DNA of 64,000 nucleotides, from the NCBI RefSeq assembly GCF_013432195.1, contig NZ_JACCDB010000004.1, positions 100,818-164,817 on the forward strand, read 5' to 3'. Both the position numbers and the translations under genes were made by a program. The first letter of the stretch is position 1, and each line of letters opens with the position of its first letter. The DNA comes from Tepidicella baoligensis (GTDB lineage Bacteria; Pseudomonadota; Gammaproteobacteria; Burkholderiales; Burkholderiaceae_C). The notes below the pieces were generated by a model, which was not told where the DNA came from, searched no databases, and worked only from the letters and a program-made list of their open reading frames with translations. Below, piece by piece: positions 19,530 through 28,226 of this stretch.

Positions 19530-20291
19530 TCAATGCCACAAGGCCGACAGCGGCGTCTCGGGCCCAAAGCGGTGGGCCACCTGCGCCTGGAACAACTCGG
19601 CAGTGGCCAAAGCATCGGTGAGGGCATGGTGCATGCGGTAGCGAGGCAAGCCATAGCGCATCCGGCTCGGTGACAGGCGGATCGACACGGGTGTGGCAGG
19701 CGCTGCGAACCATCGCTTCCACCAGGGCAGCGGACGCCGGTACAGCCGGGCTTCGAGCTCCATGGTGTCAATGGTCGGAAACTCGATGCCTTCGCCGGTT
19801 CGTTCCCGGATCGCCTTGTCCAGGAACCGCCGCTCGATCTCGCGGCAGTGGACCACCAGCACCCGGCCTGCCATCTGCGCCAGCACGTCGGCCAGCACCT
19901 GGTCCAGGTCCGGGGCGCGGCGCACCCGCTGCTCGGTGATGCCGTGCAAGGTCACGGCTTCGTGCCCCAGCGGCGCTCGGGGCCTGAGCAGCCAATGTCG
20001 CGCCTGACTGGCACGGATGCGGTCAAGCGAGAGCGGCACCACCCCGATGCTCACCACCTCGTCCCTTGCCAGGTCGAGACCGGTGGTCTCGACGTCGAGC
20101 GCGAGCAACGGTGCCTCCTTCAAGGGCGTCCGACCCGCAGGAGCGCCCGCCAAGTAGTAGGCTTTCAGCCTAGGGTCGCGGGTGGTATGCGCCAGCGTAC
20201 GGAACCGCTCGGCCCAGTCGGCACGGTCCATGACAGTGGCATCGCCTCCGGTGCCATGGTTTTTGAGCAGGCCCGCGTGAAACATGGCCAT
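19530..20291 (-). CDS. DnaQ-like 3'-5' exonuclease
   Basis: A 253-aa DEDDh exonuclease. Exo I is LALDVETTGLDLARDEVVSI near residue 65, Exo II is VVHCREIERRFLDKAI near 145, and Exo III is HHALTDALATAELFQAQ near 220. An N-terminal extension of about 60 residues and a Trp-rich insert (PLPWWKRWFAAP) distinguish it from the polymerase epsilon subunit. Its ATG directly follows the TGA of the cNMP/CBS/DUF294 protein, so the two are almost certainly translated together. The nucleic-acid substrate is unknown. Confidence 0.87.
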   Translation of the reverse strand: MAMFHAGLLKNHGTGGDATVMDRADWAERFRTLAHTTRDPRLKAYYLAGAPAGRTPLKEAPLLALDVETTGLDLARDEVVSIGVVPLSLDRIRASQARHWLLRPRAPLGHEAVTLHGITEQRVRRAPDLDQVLADVLAQMAGRVLVVHCREIERRFLDKAIRERTGEGIEFPTIDTMELEARLYRRPLPWWKRWFAAPATPVSIRLSPSRMRYGLPRYRMHHALTDALATAELFQAQVAHRFGPETPLSALWH

Positions 20292-22148
20292 TCAAGCGCC
20301 GTAACGGTACTTGAGGTAGTCCTGGGCGTGGCTGAGCACGGTGAAGGCATCGCGCAGGCTTTTGCGTTCGAATTCGGAGAGCCGCTCCGGCTCGATGCTG
20401 TTGCCTGGCTCGCGCCCCGCCCGCACGTCCTCGGCCTGGTTGCGCAGCCGGACATCCGACAAGAACGCGAGTGCATTGCGCAGATCTTCGCCCCGTCCGG
20501 GGGGCAGGATGCCGGCGCGGATCACGTCATCGAGCCGCTCATGGGAGTTGATGGCCTGCGAGCCGGCGGCAAGGGCATGCACCCGGATCAGATCGGTCAG
20601 GGGGGCGGTTCCGCGCCGTTTGAGGTTGACGGCGGCGGTGTGCCGGCCGTCCGGCTCGAGCACGAATTCTTTGAAGAAGCCCAGCGGGGGGGTACGCTGC
20701 ACCGCGTTGCGGGCCATGCTGGCGAGGAAACGCGGATGCTGCCGGGCCGTGCGTGCCACGTACTGGCGTATGCTCTCGGCCCAGGCGGTGCGGCCATGCA
20801 CGGCATCGAGGTCGAAGAAGATGCTGCCATGCAACAACCCCTCCGGCGAAGGCTGCTCGATCCATTGCTGAAAGTATTGCCGCCACACCCGCAAAGGCTG
20901 CCGCCACTTTGGCGTCGTGGCCATGATGCCGCCGCTGCAGTAAGGGTAGCCGCAGCGTGCCAGCCCGTCGGAGACGTCTCGCGCCAGTTGTTCGAAGTAA
21001 GCCCCGTGACGGTCGGGGTCGAAGGCATCGTCCAGGATCATGGCGTTGTCCTGATCGGTCAACAGCCCCTGCTCCTGCCGTGCCATCGAGCCCAGCGCCA
21101 GAAAGGCATATGGCACCGGAGGCGGCCCCAGCCGCTGTTCGGCCAGATCGAGCAGACGCTGCTTGAACGCCCGACCGATCGCAGACATGGCCCCGGCCAC
21201 GATGCGCGAACCCGCCCCCTCCCCCACCATACGCACGAAACTGGCGCGCACTTCCGGTTCCAGGGCCGCCAGCTCCTCGACATCCTGCGCGCGACCGATT
21301 CGGCTGACCACGAACAAGCTGTGGTGGGATTCGTGGCGAATGATGTCCGACAAGGCCAGCACGCCGACCGGCCGCCCCTGGCGCAACACCGGAAGGTGGT
21401 GCACGTTGTGGCGCAGCATCAGCGTCATGGCCTCGAACACGGGACGGGCGGCTTCGATGGTCACCACCTCACGGGTGGCGATCTGGGCGACGGGGGTATC
21501 CAACGGCAGCCCTTGCGCCACCAGCCGGGTGCGCAGGTCACGGTCGGTCATGATCCCGGTGAGGTGGGCGGCCTCGCTGCCATCGGCCACCAGCAAGAGC
21601 GAAGACACACCCGCCTCCGTCATCCGGTGCGCTGCGGCTTGAGCGGTGACCGTATCGGCCAACAGCACCGGCTCGCGCTGTAGCAGGCTCTCCACCTGGG
21701 CCGACAGCCAGGGGTTGTCTGCTTCTTGACGCGACACCACCTTGTGCAGGCGGGTCCGGTCCTCGATCTCGACGTGATCGGCAAACACCTCATGGTGCTC
21801 GAAGAGTTCCGTGAACACCGGCTCAGGCAACAGATAAAGCAGCGTGTCTTCCTTCGCTCGGGCGGGAAAGCGCACTTTCTTGCGATGCAACAACCCAAAT
21901 TCGCCGAAGTAGCCCCCTTCGGTGAGCCGGTTGTAGAGGGTGCCGTCGCGCCGGAACACCTCCACCACCCCGCTGCGCACGATGTGCCAGAACAAGGCGT
22001 CTTGGCCGAACGCCACGATCTGGGTGCCGGCTTTGCAGTAGCGCACATCGATGGCGCTGGCGATGCGCTCCAGCGTCGCCTCGTCCAGCTCCCGGAACGG
22101 CGCATGCTGCCGCAGAAAGCCAACGATCTCGTGGCGCTCGTCTTCCAT
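20292..22148 (-). CDS. cNMP-binding / CBS-pair / DUF294 nucleotidyltransferase-like protein
   Basis: A 618-aa multidomain signalling protein. Residues 10-130 are a cyclic-nucleotide-binding-like domain (GTQIVAFGQDALFWHIVRSG, GGYFGEFGLL). About 155-280 is a pair of CBS domains (GIMTDRDLR, VGVLALSDIIRH). About 310-450 is a DUF294 nucleotidyltransferase fold with LGSMARQEQGLLTDQDNAMI, where GS, E and D-x-D are the expected catalytic residues. A DUF294 C-terminal domain fills about 470-610. This architecture suggests adenine-nucleotide sensing with uridylyl- or adenylyl-transfer, by analogy with GlnD; no substrate is known to me. The ATG shares one base with the BCCT stop (TGATG), and its own stop abuts the exonuclease start. 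Confidence 0.85.
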   Translation of the reverse strand: MEDERHEIVGFLRQHAPFRELDEATLERIASAIDVRYCKAGTQIVAFGQDALFWHIVRSGVVEVFRRDGTLYNRLTEGGYFGEFGLLHRKKVRFPARAKEDTLLYLLPEPVFTELFEHHEVFADHVEIEDRTRLHKVVSRQEADNPWLSAQVESLLQREPVLLADTVTAQAAAHRMTEAGVSSLLLVADGSEAAHLTGIMTDRDLRTRLVAQGLPLDTPVAQIATREVVTIEAARPVFEAMTLMLRHNVHHLPVLRQGRPVGVLALSDIIRHESHHSLFVVSRIGRAQDVEELAALEPEVRASFVRMVGEGAGSRIVAGAMSAIGRAFKQRLLDLAEQRLGPPPVPYAFLALGSMARQEQGLLTDQDNAMILDDAFDPDRHGAYFEQLARDVSDGLARCGYPYCSGGIMATTPKWRQPLRVWRQYFQQWIEQPSPEGLLHGSIFFDLDAVHGRTAWAESIRQYVARTARQHPRFLASMARNAVQRTPPLGFFKEFVLEPDGRHTAAVNLKRRGTAPLTDLIRVHALAAGSQAINSHERLDDVIRAGILPPGRGEDLRNALAFLSDVRLRNQAEDVRAGREPGNSIEPERLSEFERKSLRDAFTVLSHAQDYLKYRYGA

Positions 22149-23782
22149 CAGCTGGGTCGGGGCTCGGACGCCAGCCCTTTGACCACGGCCACCGTTGCAA
22201 CCAGCAGCACGATCGCGAATGGAAAGCCGGTGGATACTGCCATGGCTTGCAGGGCGACGAGACCACCGCCCAGGATGAGCGCGATCGCCACCAACCCCTC
22301 AAACGTGCACCAAAATACGCGCTGAGGGGTGGGCGCGTCGATCTTGCCGCCGGCAGAGATCACATCGATCACCAGGGAGCCCGAATCGGATGAGGTCACG
22401 AAGAACACCACGACCAGCACGATCGCGATGAACGATGTGATCTGCGCCAGAGGCAAGGCTTCGAGCATCAGGAACAGCTGCAGCGGCAGGTCCGCCCCCG
22501 CGGCGGCTTGGTAGCCAAGCTGTACCAGTTGATGGATGGCGGTACCGCCAAACACCGTCATCCACAGCACACAGGCCAGCGAAGGCACGATCAGCACCGA
22601 AAAAATGAATTCCCGCACCGTACGACCGCGAGACACCCGAGCGATGAACATCCCCACGAACGGCGACCAGGAGATCCACCAGGCCCAGTAGAAGGCGGTC
22701 CAGCCCTGCGCGAAGTTGGCGTCATCGCGCCCAAAGGGATTGGCCAGCGCCGGCAGATAGGCCAGATAGGACACCAAATTGCTGAATACCCCCGTGAGGA
22801 TGGCCAGCGTGGGCCCGACCGCCATGACGAACAGCACCAGCAGCAGGGCCAGCACCATGTTGATTTCGGACAGGCGCTTGATTCCGGCGTCCAGCCCGGC
22901 GAGCACCGAGACCAGTGCGACGGCCGTGATGCCGATCACCAACAGCACCTGGGTGGTGTTGCCCAACGGTACCCCGAACAGATGGTTCAGCCCGGCAGAC
23001 GCTTGCGCCGCACCCAACCCGAGCGATGTGGCCAAGCCGAACATGGTCGCGAGCACGGCCAAAATGTCGATCACATGGCCCGGCCAACCCCACACCCGCT
23101 CGCCCAGCAGGGGATAAAACACGGAACGGATGGTCAGTGGCAAGCCTTTGTTGAACGAGAACAGCGCCAGACCCAGAGCCAGGATGGCGTAGATGGCCCA
23201 TGGATGCAGGCCCCAGTGATAGATGGTGGCGGCCATGGCCAGACGCTGCGCGGCGGCGGCATCGTCGGCAGCGGCGCCGAGCGGTGCCCAATCGGTCCGC
23301 ACACCACCCTCTGACGTGATGCCCCCGATGGCGCTGCCGAAATGTGCCAAGGGCTCGGAAACCCCATAGAACATCAGCCCGATCCCCATGCCCGCGGCAA
23401 ACAGCATCGAAAACCAGCCGAGGTAGCTGTAATCCGGCGTGGCTTGCGTACCGCCCAGGCGCACCTTGCCCAGCGGCGAGAGCGCCACCCCCAGGCACAC
23501 CAGCACGAATACGTTGCCGGCGATGATGAAGAACCAGTCCAAGCGGGAGGTCAGCCATCCGCGCAGGCTGGCGAACATCGGCTCGGCAGACGCCTGGAAC
23601 ATCAGGGTGAGCAGCACGAACGCCACCACCGACAAGCCCGAGACGGCGAATACCCGGTTGTGGATGTCGAGCCCGAATGGCCCGACCTTGACGACGATGT
23701 TGTCTTGGCCGATCTTGTAATCGGTGTGAATGGGATTGACCTCACCGTCGGGTCGCATGGGGTCGTGCGGGGGAGTGGACAT
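22148..23782 (-). CDS. BCCT-family transporter (betaine/choline/carnitine type)
   Basis: A 544-aa secondary transporter with 12 predicted membrane segments between residues about 45 and 530. Family signatures are GMGIGLMFYGVSEPLAHF near 140 and GWTAFYWAWWISWSPFVGMF near 360, the aromatic box region that binds quaternary ammonium groups. It should import a betaine-like compound with Na+ or H+. The start at 23782 is backed by a GAGGAGG Shine-Dalgarno; an earlier in-frame ATG lacks one. It is the first gene of a coupled trio with the DUF294 protein and exonuclease. Confidence 0.9.
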   Translation of the reverse strand: MSTPPHDPMRPDGEVNPIHTDYKIGQDNIVVKVGPFGLDIHNRVFAVSGLSVVAFVLLTLMFQASAEPMFASLRGWLTSRLDWFFIIAGNVFVLVCLGVALSPLGKVRLGGTQATPDYSYLGWFSMLFAAGMGIGLMFYGVSEPLAHFGSAIGGITSEGGVRTDWAPLGAAADDAAAAQRLAMAATIYHWGLHPWAIYAILALGLALFSFNKGLPLTIRSVFYPLLGERVWGWPGHVIDILAVLATMFGLATSLGLGAAQASAGLNHLFGVPLGNTTQVLLVIGITAVALVSVLAGLDAGIKRLSEINMVLALLLVLFVMAVGPTLAILTGVFSNLVSYLAYLPALANPFGRDDANFAQGWTAFYWAWWISWSPFVGMFIARVSRGRTVREFIFSVLIVPSLACVLWMTVFGGTAIHQLVQLGYQAAAGADLPLQLFLMLEALPLAQITSFIAIVLVVVFFVTSSDSGSLVIDVISAGGKIDAPTPQRVFWCTFEGLVAIALILGGGLVALQAMAVSTGFPFAIVLLVATVAVVKGLASEPRPS

Positions 23783-23954
23783 GATGAGCCTCCTCATGTG
23801 AGGGCCGTTGGTCGGAGCCGGTCAACGCCTCCGGTCGGCCCGTGGTTTTGCAAGAGCAGCCCGGCAGAGCAGCGCGCGAATGCCGCGCTGGGCATGCCTC
23901 AAGTGTAAAGGTTACGCCGGGTTTCGGGGCAACGTCACTGGCAAACTCCCAGGG

Positions 23955-24662
23955 TCAGTCGGGTTCGATGTGCAGCAAGTCACACAGCATGTTCAAGTTC
24001 GGGCAGGCCAGCACACGCACCTCCTCCCCGGCCGGCCAGGGGTGTCCCTCCCGATTCACCCAGACCGCCTGCATGCCAGCCCCGATCGCGCCCACGACAT
24101 CGAGCGCAAAATCGTCCCCGACATGCAGCACCGCTTCGGCCGGGACGCCGGCCAACCCAGCGGCATGGTGAAAGATGCGTGGATCGGGCTTCTTGCAACC
24201 GACCTCGCGCGCACTCACGGCGCCCACGAAATGCGCGCGCAGCCCAATCCGTTCCAGATCGGCATTGCCGTTGGACACCGACACCACCGGAAAGCGGCGG
24301 CTGAGCCGGTGCAGGGCGGGCAAGGCATCGGGGTAGAGACTCACCTTTTGCCGCTCGGCGAAAAACACCTCGAAAGCGGGCTCGGCCAGCTCAGGTGCCT
24401 CCCCGGCTTCGAGCAGGGCCCTGCGAATGGCCTCGCGGCGCAGCCGCGTCAGGTCGTGGACGTGATCTGCCCAATCGGCGTTGACGCGCTCACGGATCGC
24501 CCGGCGGCGCTGCGGGTCACTCAGCCACGCGGCGGTGGCCGGCGCGTGCAGGCAAAGCCAGGCTTGCAACGCCTGCTCCGCGCGCTCGATGGTGGGCCAC
24601 ACGGGCCACAGGGTGTCGTCCAGGTCGAGGGTGATCGCTCGGATGCGCGACAGGTTCAGCAT
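23955..24662 (-). CDS. HAD-superfamily hydrolase (subfamily IA)
   Basis: A 235-aa phosphatase-like protein. Motif I is TLDLDDTLWPVWP with the nucleophile aspartate near residue 11, motif II is SVSNGNADL, motif III uses the lysine in GCKKPDPRIF, and motif IV is HVGDDFALDVVGA. An alpha-helical cap lies between about 20 and 95. Related proteins (YigB type) dephosphorylate FMN or small phosphosugars, but the substrate here cannot be assigned. The start at 24662 is chosen over one seven codons earlier, which would overlap the opposite hemH start. It is divergent from hemH. Confidence 0.85.
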   Translation of the reverse strand: MLNLSRIRAITLDLDDTLWPVWPTIERAEQALQAWLCLHAPATAAWLSDPQRRRAIRERVNADWADHVHDLTRLRREAIRRALLEAGEAPELAEPAFEVFFAERQKVSLYPDALPALHRLSRRFPVVSVSNGNADLERIGLRAHFVGAVSAREVGCKKPDPRIFHHAAGLAGVPAEAVLHVGDDFALDVVGAIGAGMQAVWVNREGHPWPAGEEVRVLACPNLNMLCDLLHIEPD

Positions 24663-24681
24663 AGGTCGGTAAGAATAGCGC

Positions 24682-25767
24682 ATGGCTTTTGCAAAAGAAC
24701 CTCCCTACACCCACGGCCAGCCCGCCAGAATCGGCGTCCTCCTGTGCAACCTCGGCACTCCCGAGGCGCCCACACCGTCCGCCCTGCGGCGCTATCTGGG
24801 CCAGTTTCTGTCAGACCATCGGGTGGTGGAAATCCCCAAGGCCATCTGGTGGCCTATCCTGCACGGCGTCATCCTGCGCAAGCGCCCCAAGGAATCGGCC
24901 GCCAAGTACGCCAGCATCTGGACGCCCGAAGGCTCTCCCCTCAAGGCGTGGACCGAAAAACAGACCAAGCTGCTGCGCGGCTACCTGGGCGAGCGTGGAC
25001 ACCACGTGGACGTGCGCTACGCCATGCGCTACGGCCAGCCATCGGTGCCGAGCCAACTCGACGCCATGAAGGCCGACGGCTGCACGCGCATTCTGGTGCT
25101 GCCGGCCTACCCGCAATACTGCGCGGCCACCACGGCCAGCGTGTACGACATGGTGTTTCGATGGGGCCTGAACACCCGCACGTTGCCGGAATTCCGTTTC
25201 GTCAACCACTACCACGACGATGCCGGTTACATCGACGCCCTGAAGGCTTCGGTACAGAAACACTGGATGGCCCATGGCCGACCCGACAAGCTGGTGATGA
25301 GTTTTCATGGCATGCCCGAACGCACCCTGCACCTGGGCGATCCCTACCACTGCGAGTGCCACAAGACGGGCCGCCTGCTGGCCGAAGCCCTGGGCCTGCA
25401 GAGAGACGAATACCTCGTCACGTTCCAATCGCGTTTCGGGCGAGCCAAATGGCTGGAGCCCTATACCGAGCCGAGCCTGGTGGCTCTCGCCGGGCAGGGC
25501 GTGGGCCGCGTGGATGTGATCTGCCCCGGTTTCAGCAGCGACTGCATCGAGACGCTGGAGGAAATCAACCAGGAAGCGCGCGAAGCCTTTCTGCACGCAG
25601 GCGGCAAGGAGTTCCACTACATCCCCTGCCTGAACGACAGCGCAGAAGGCATGCGGGCCCTGACGGCGATCTGCGAAAGACACCTGGCTGGTTGGCCTAC
25701 CCAGCAGGCCCCGGCGGCCGATGAACAGCAGCGCACCCGAGCCACGGCGATGGGGGCCACGGTCTGA
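24682..25767 (+). CDS. hemH: Ferrochelatase
   Basis: The last step of protoheme synthesis, insertion of Fe2+ into protoporphyrin IX (361 aa). [21 protein letters not shown] at the N-terminus, the metal-site histidine in [13 protein letters not shown] near residue 211, [15 protein letters not shown] and the [13 protein letters not shown] block with the second active-site acid are all family signatures. The C-terminal extension after CERHLAG (about 25 residues) is hydrophilic and does not look like a membrane anchor. It is followed at eight bases by a PHA-associated gene. Confidence 0.95.
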   Translation: MAFAKEPPYTHGQPARIGVLLCNLGTPEAPTPSALRRYLGQFLSDHRVVEIPKAIWWPILHGVILRKRPKESAAKYASIWTPEGSPLKAWTEKQTKLLRGYLGERGHHVDVRYAMRYGQPSVPSQLDAMKADGCTRILVLPAYPQYCAATTASVYDMVFRWGLNTRTLPEFRFVNHYHDDAGYIDALKASVQKHWMAHGRPDKLVMSFHGMPERTLHLGDPYHCECHKTGRLLAEALGLQRDEYLVTFQSRFGRAKWLEPYTEPSLVALAGQGVGRVDVICPGFSSDCIETLEEINQEAREAFLHAGGKEFHYIPCLNDSAEGMRALTAICERHLAGWPTQQAPAADEQQRTRATAMGATV

Positions 25768-25775
25768 CTGGCACC

Positions 25776-26072
25776 ATGGCCGATCTGCATGTGCACCGTA
25801 ACCACCCGTTGGGCCTGGAGGGCGCGCGCCGGTTGATCGACGCCTGGATCGCCGACGGCGAAAGCCGCTTCGGCCTGCAATGCGCACTCACGCGAACGCC
25901 CGAAGGTGATGTGGTGACGTTCAGCCGCACGGGGGTGAGCGGCACCCTCAGGGCCAGTGCTTGCGAGTTGGAGCTGTCGGCCCGTCTGGGCTTTCTGCTG
26001 CGCCCCTACGCCCAACGCATCGCCGCGGAGATCCAGCGGCAACTGGACCAGAGCATCGGCACGGCCCCCTGA
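25776..26072 (+). CDS. Polyhydroxyalkanoic acid system family protein
   Basis: A 98-aa protein. The pattern HVHRNHPLGLEGARRLIDAW, then FGLQCALTRTPEGDVVTFSR, then GVSGTLRASACELELSARLGFLL matches small proteins annotated as polyhydroxyalkanoic-acid-system proteins (PHA_gran_rgn type), found near PHA synthesis genes. Function is not established; a granule-associated or regulatory role is inferred from the family name. It is eight bases after hemH on the same strand. The presence of phaZ at 59471 shows the organism handles PHA. Confidence 0.8.
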   Translation: MADLHVHRNHPLGLEGARRLIDAWIADGESRFGLQCALTRTPEGDVVTFSRTGVSGTLRASACELELSARLGFLLRPYAQRIAAEIQRQLDQSIGTAP

Positions 26073-26091
26073 CCGTGAGGAGACGCTGGGC

Positions 26092-26727
26092 TCAGCGGCT
26101 GCGCAAACCGTCGAAACAGGTGTGCATGACGAGGTCAACGATCTCGTCATCGGAAAACTGCCCCGTGCTCTTGAGGAAACCCAGCACGGGATCGCAGGCC
26201 CGCGCATACAGGGTATAGAGCACCACAATCGGCGGCAGTCGGGGACTGATGGCGTCTTGTGCCTGCGCCGCTTCGATCCACTCGCCCAAGCGCTCACTGA
26301 TGCTCATCAGCAAATCGGTGTAGGCCGTGTTCACCGTCAACGCCGCGCGCAGCGAGGAGTTTTGGCTCGGCAGCGAAGGCATTTCCCCCGCCAGTTGCAC
26401 CTGCATCGTCCAGCGGGCCACCGCCTGCAGGCGCTCCAGCGGACAAGCCACGGGCTCCAGCGACAGCAGAAATGCCTGCGCCCGCTGCATGACCTTGACC
26501 ATGGCCGCCGCCGCCAGGTCTTCCTTGCTGGGAAAGTGCTTGTACAGGCTGGCTTTGGCAATGCCCACCTCAGCGGCCACTTCGTCCACCGTCATGGCGT
26601 CGAAGCCCTTTTCGGCCAGCAACCGGTTCACGACGGAGACGATCGCGTCTTCCCGGGCACGCTGCATTTGCTGCCGAAACGAGACCTTCTTGGTGGATGG
26701 GGCATCCAGCGTGGTGTTCATGACCAT
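26092..26727 (-). CDS. TetR/AcrR-family transcriptional regulator
   Basis: A 211-aa regulator. The N-terminal helix-turn-helix spans residues about 25-72, with DEVAAEVGIAKASLYKHFPS as the recognition region. The C-terminal ligand domain resembles no specific subgroup I can name. Two ATGs (26727 and 26721) are in frame. It is divergent from the fasciclin gene across a 150-bp AT-richer gap containing short palindromic motifs (for example ATACAGTAT at about 26776-26784), which could be its operator. Confidence 0.9.
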   Translation of the reverse strand: MVMNTTLDAPSTKKVSFRQQMQRAREDAIVSVVNRLLAEKGFDAMTVDEVAAEVGIAKASLYKHFPSKEDLAAAAMVKVMQRAQAFLLSLEPVACPLERLQAVARWTMQVQLAGEMPSLPSQNSSLRAALTVNTAYTDLLMSISERLGEWIEAAQAQDAISPRLPPIVVLYTLYARACDPVLGFLKSTGQFSDDEIVDLVMHTCFDGLRSR

Positions 26728-26879
26728 GGATTCTCAGGGATTCGGGTTCTGCAACCCGAAAAACCATACCAACAGATACAGTATTGAACTATGCAGTCTA
26801 TTTCTAAACTTTTTGGTTATTATTTGGCCGCACCAGTAGAAAACTTGGTGTACCCCCAACCAACCACCTGGAGCTGATG

Positions 26880-27332
26880 ATGAAAAAACTGTTGATTGCA
26901 TCCGTACTGACTCTCGGCGCCCTGACCGCCAAGGCGGCCGACATCGTGGACACCGCGATCGCGGCCGGTTCCTTCAAGACCCTGGTCACGGCCGTGCAGG
27001 CCGCCGGCCTGGTCGAGACCCTGAAGGGTCCCGGCCCCTTCACCGTGTTTGCCCCGACCGATGAAGCCTTTGCCAAGATTCCCAAGGACAAACTCGATGC
27101 CCTGCTGAAAGACAAGAACGCGCTGACCGCCGTGCTGACCTACCATGTGGTTCCCGGCAAGGTCATGGCCGCCGATGTGCAAGCCGGTCAGGTCAAGACC
27201 GTGCAGGGCGGCACCATCACCGTCAGCACCCAGGGCGGTGTCAAGGTCGATAACGCCAACGTGGTGAAAACCGACATCACCGCCAGCAACGGCGTGATCC
27301 ACGTGATCGACACCGTCATCATGCCCAAGTGA
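26880..27332 (+). CDS. Exported fasciclin-domain protein
   Basis: A 150-aa protein. Residues 1-20 ([20 protein letters not shown]) are a signal peptide, and the rest is one complete FAS1 domain, with the H1 motif [15 protein letters not shown] and the H2 motif [12 protein letters not shown] at the end. FAS1 proteins mediate adhesion or bind small ligands; the single-domain secreted form is common in Proteobacteria and of uncertain function. TGGAG six bases before 26880 selects that ATG over the one three bases earlier. It is divergent from the TetR gene, a possible regulator. Confidence 0.92.
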   Translation: MKKLLIASVLTLGALTAKAADIVDTAIAAGSFKTLVTAVQAAGLVETLKGPGPFTVFAPTDEAFAKIPKDKLDALLKDKNALTAVLTYHVVPGKVMAADVQAGQVKTVQGGTITVSTQGGVKVDNANVVKTDITASNGVIHVIDTVIMPK

Positions 27333-27348
27333 TTTCCCACCCGGCCGG

Positions 27349-27368
27349 GCTTCGGAGATGCGCGAAGC
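27349..27368. terminator. Hairpin between convergent fasciclin and hydrolase genes
   Basis: GCTTCG and CGAAGC are perfect arms around eight bases, with GGCC/GGCC pairs further out at 27343-27346 and 27372-27375. There is no U-tract, so it is at best a weak bidirectional terminator. Confidence 0.3.
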
Positions 27369-28226
27369 TCAGGCCGGCGCCAGGAATGCCTCGACCAGCT
27401 GCCACTGCTCCGGGACGTTCAAGGCCGGAGCGTGGCCGCAGCCGTCAATGGTCACGACCCTTGCACGCGGGCCACGTCTGGTCATGGCCTCGGCGGTGGA
27501 CGCCAGCAACAGATCCGAATCCACGCCACGCAGACACAGCACCGGCACCTCGATCCGGTCGTACACCGGCCACAGGTCGTAATCGTGCGGGTGGTGTTCG
27601 AACTGCAGGGCCATGGCGGGGTCGTAATGCGGGGTCACACGCCCGTCCGGCAAGCGGCGCGTGGACGTCTCCGTCAGGCGCCGCCATTGCGCATCGGTCA
27701 TCTCGCCATACGGCTGGTAAACCTTGCGGAAATACGACTCCAGTTCGCTGACCGTGGCAAACGCCTCAGGCTTGCCCGCGTAGGCACGGATGCGCTGCAC
27801 AGCCGGCGCGGCCAGCTCCGGACCTATGTCGTTGAGCACCAGCCGGCGGATGCGCCCCCGGAGTTGCCCGGCCGCACAGACCATGCCGATCGCTCCACCC
27901 ATGGACGTGCCTACCCAGTGGAAATGGTGGATACCCAATTGATCGACCAGATCGACTGCCAGGCGCTCATAAAAGGCCAGACAATACTCGGCAGCAGGTT
28001 GCGGGCTCCATTCGCTCAGGCCTCGGCCCACGGTATCCGGACAGATGACGCGGTAGCGCTGGCTCAGATGGGCTGCCAAGTCATCCATATCGCGCCCGGT
28101 GCGCGCCAGGCCATGCCAGGCGACAACCGTCTCCTCGTTCCCGCTCCCCCATTCCATGAAATGAATTTCCCGCCCTGCGCAGCGCAGGTAACGCGACACA
28201 GGGGTTTGCGTGGCTGCGGTGCTCAT
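27369..28226 (-). CDS. Alpha/beta hydrolase (last gene of the Liv cassette)
   Basis: A 285-aa alpha/beta-hydrolase. The nucleophile elbow is GTSMGGAIG near residue 108. The oxyanion region VVAWHGLARTGRDMDDLA is near 37, the acid is probably D in LRGVDSDLL near 232, and the histidine is in GCGHAPAL near 261. It cleaves an ester, amide or C-C bond; the substrate is unknown. Its ATG overlaps the livM-like stop (ATGA), placing it at the 3' end of a five-gene transporter operon. That suggests it acts on the imported compound. Confidence 0.87.
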   Translation of the reverse strand: MSTAATQTPVSRYLRCAGREIHFMEWGSGNEETVVAWHGLARTGRDMDDLAAHLSQRYRVICPDTVGRGLSEWSPQPAAEYCLAFYERLAVDLVDQLGIHHFHWVGTSMGGAIGMVCAAGQLRGRIRRLVLNDIGPELAAPAVQRIRAYAGKPEAFATVSELESYFRKVYQPYGEMTDAQWRRLTETSTRRLPDGRVTPHYDPAMALQFEHHPHDYDLWPVYDRIEVPVLCLRGVDSDLLLASTAEAMTRRGPRARVVTIDGCGHAPALNVPEQWQLVEAFLAPA

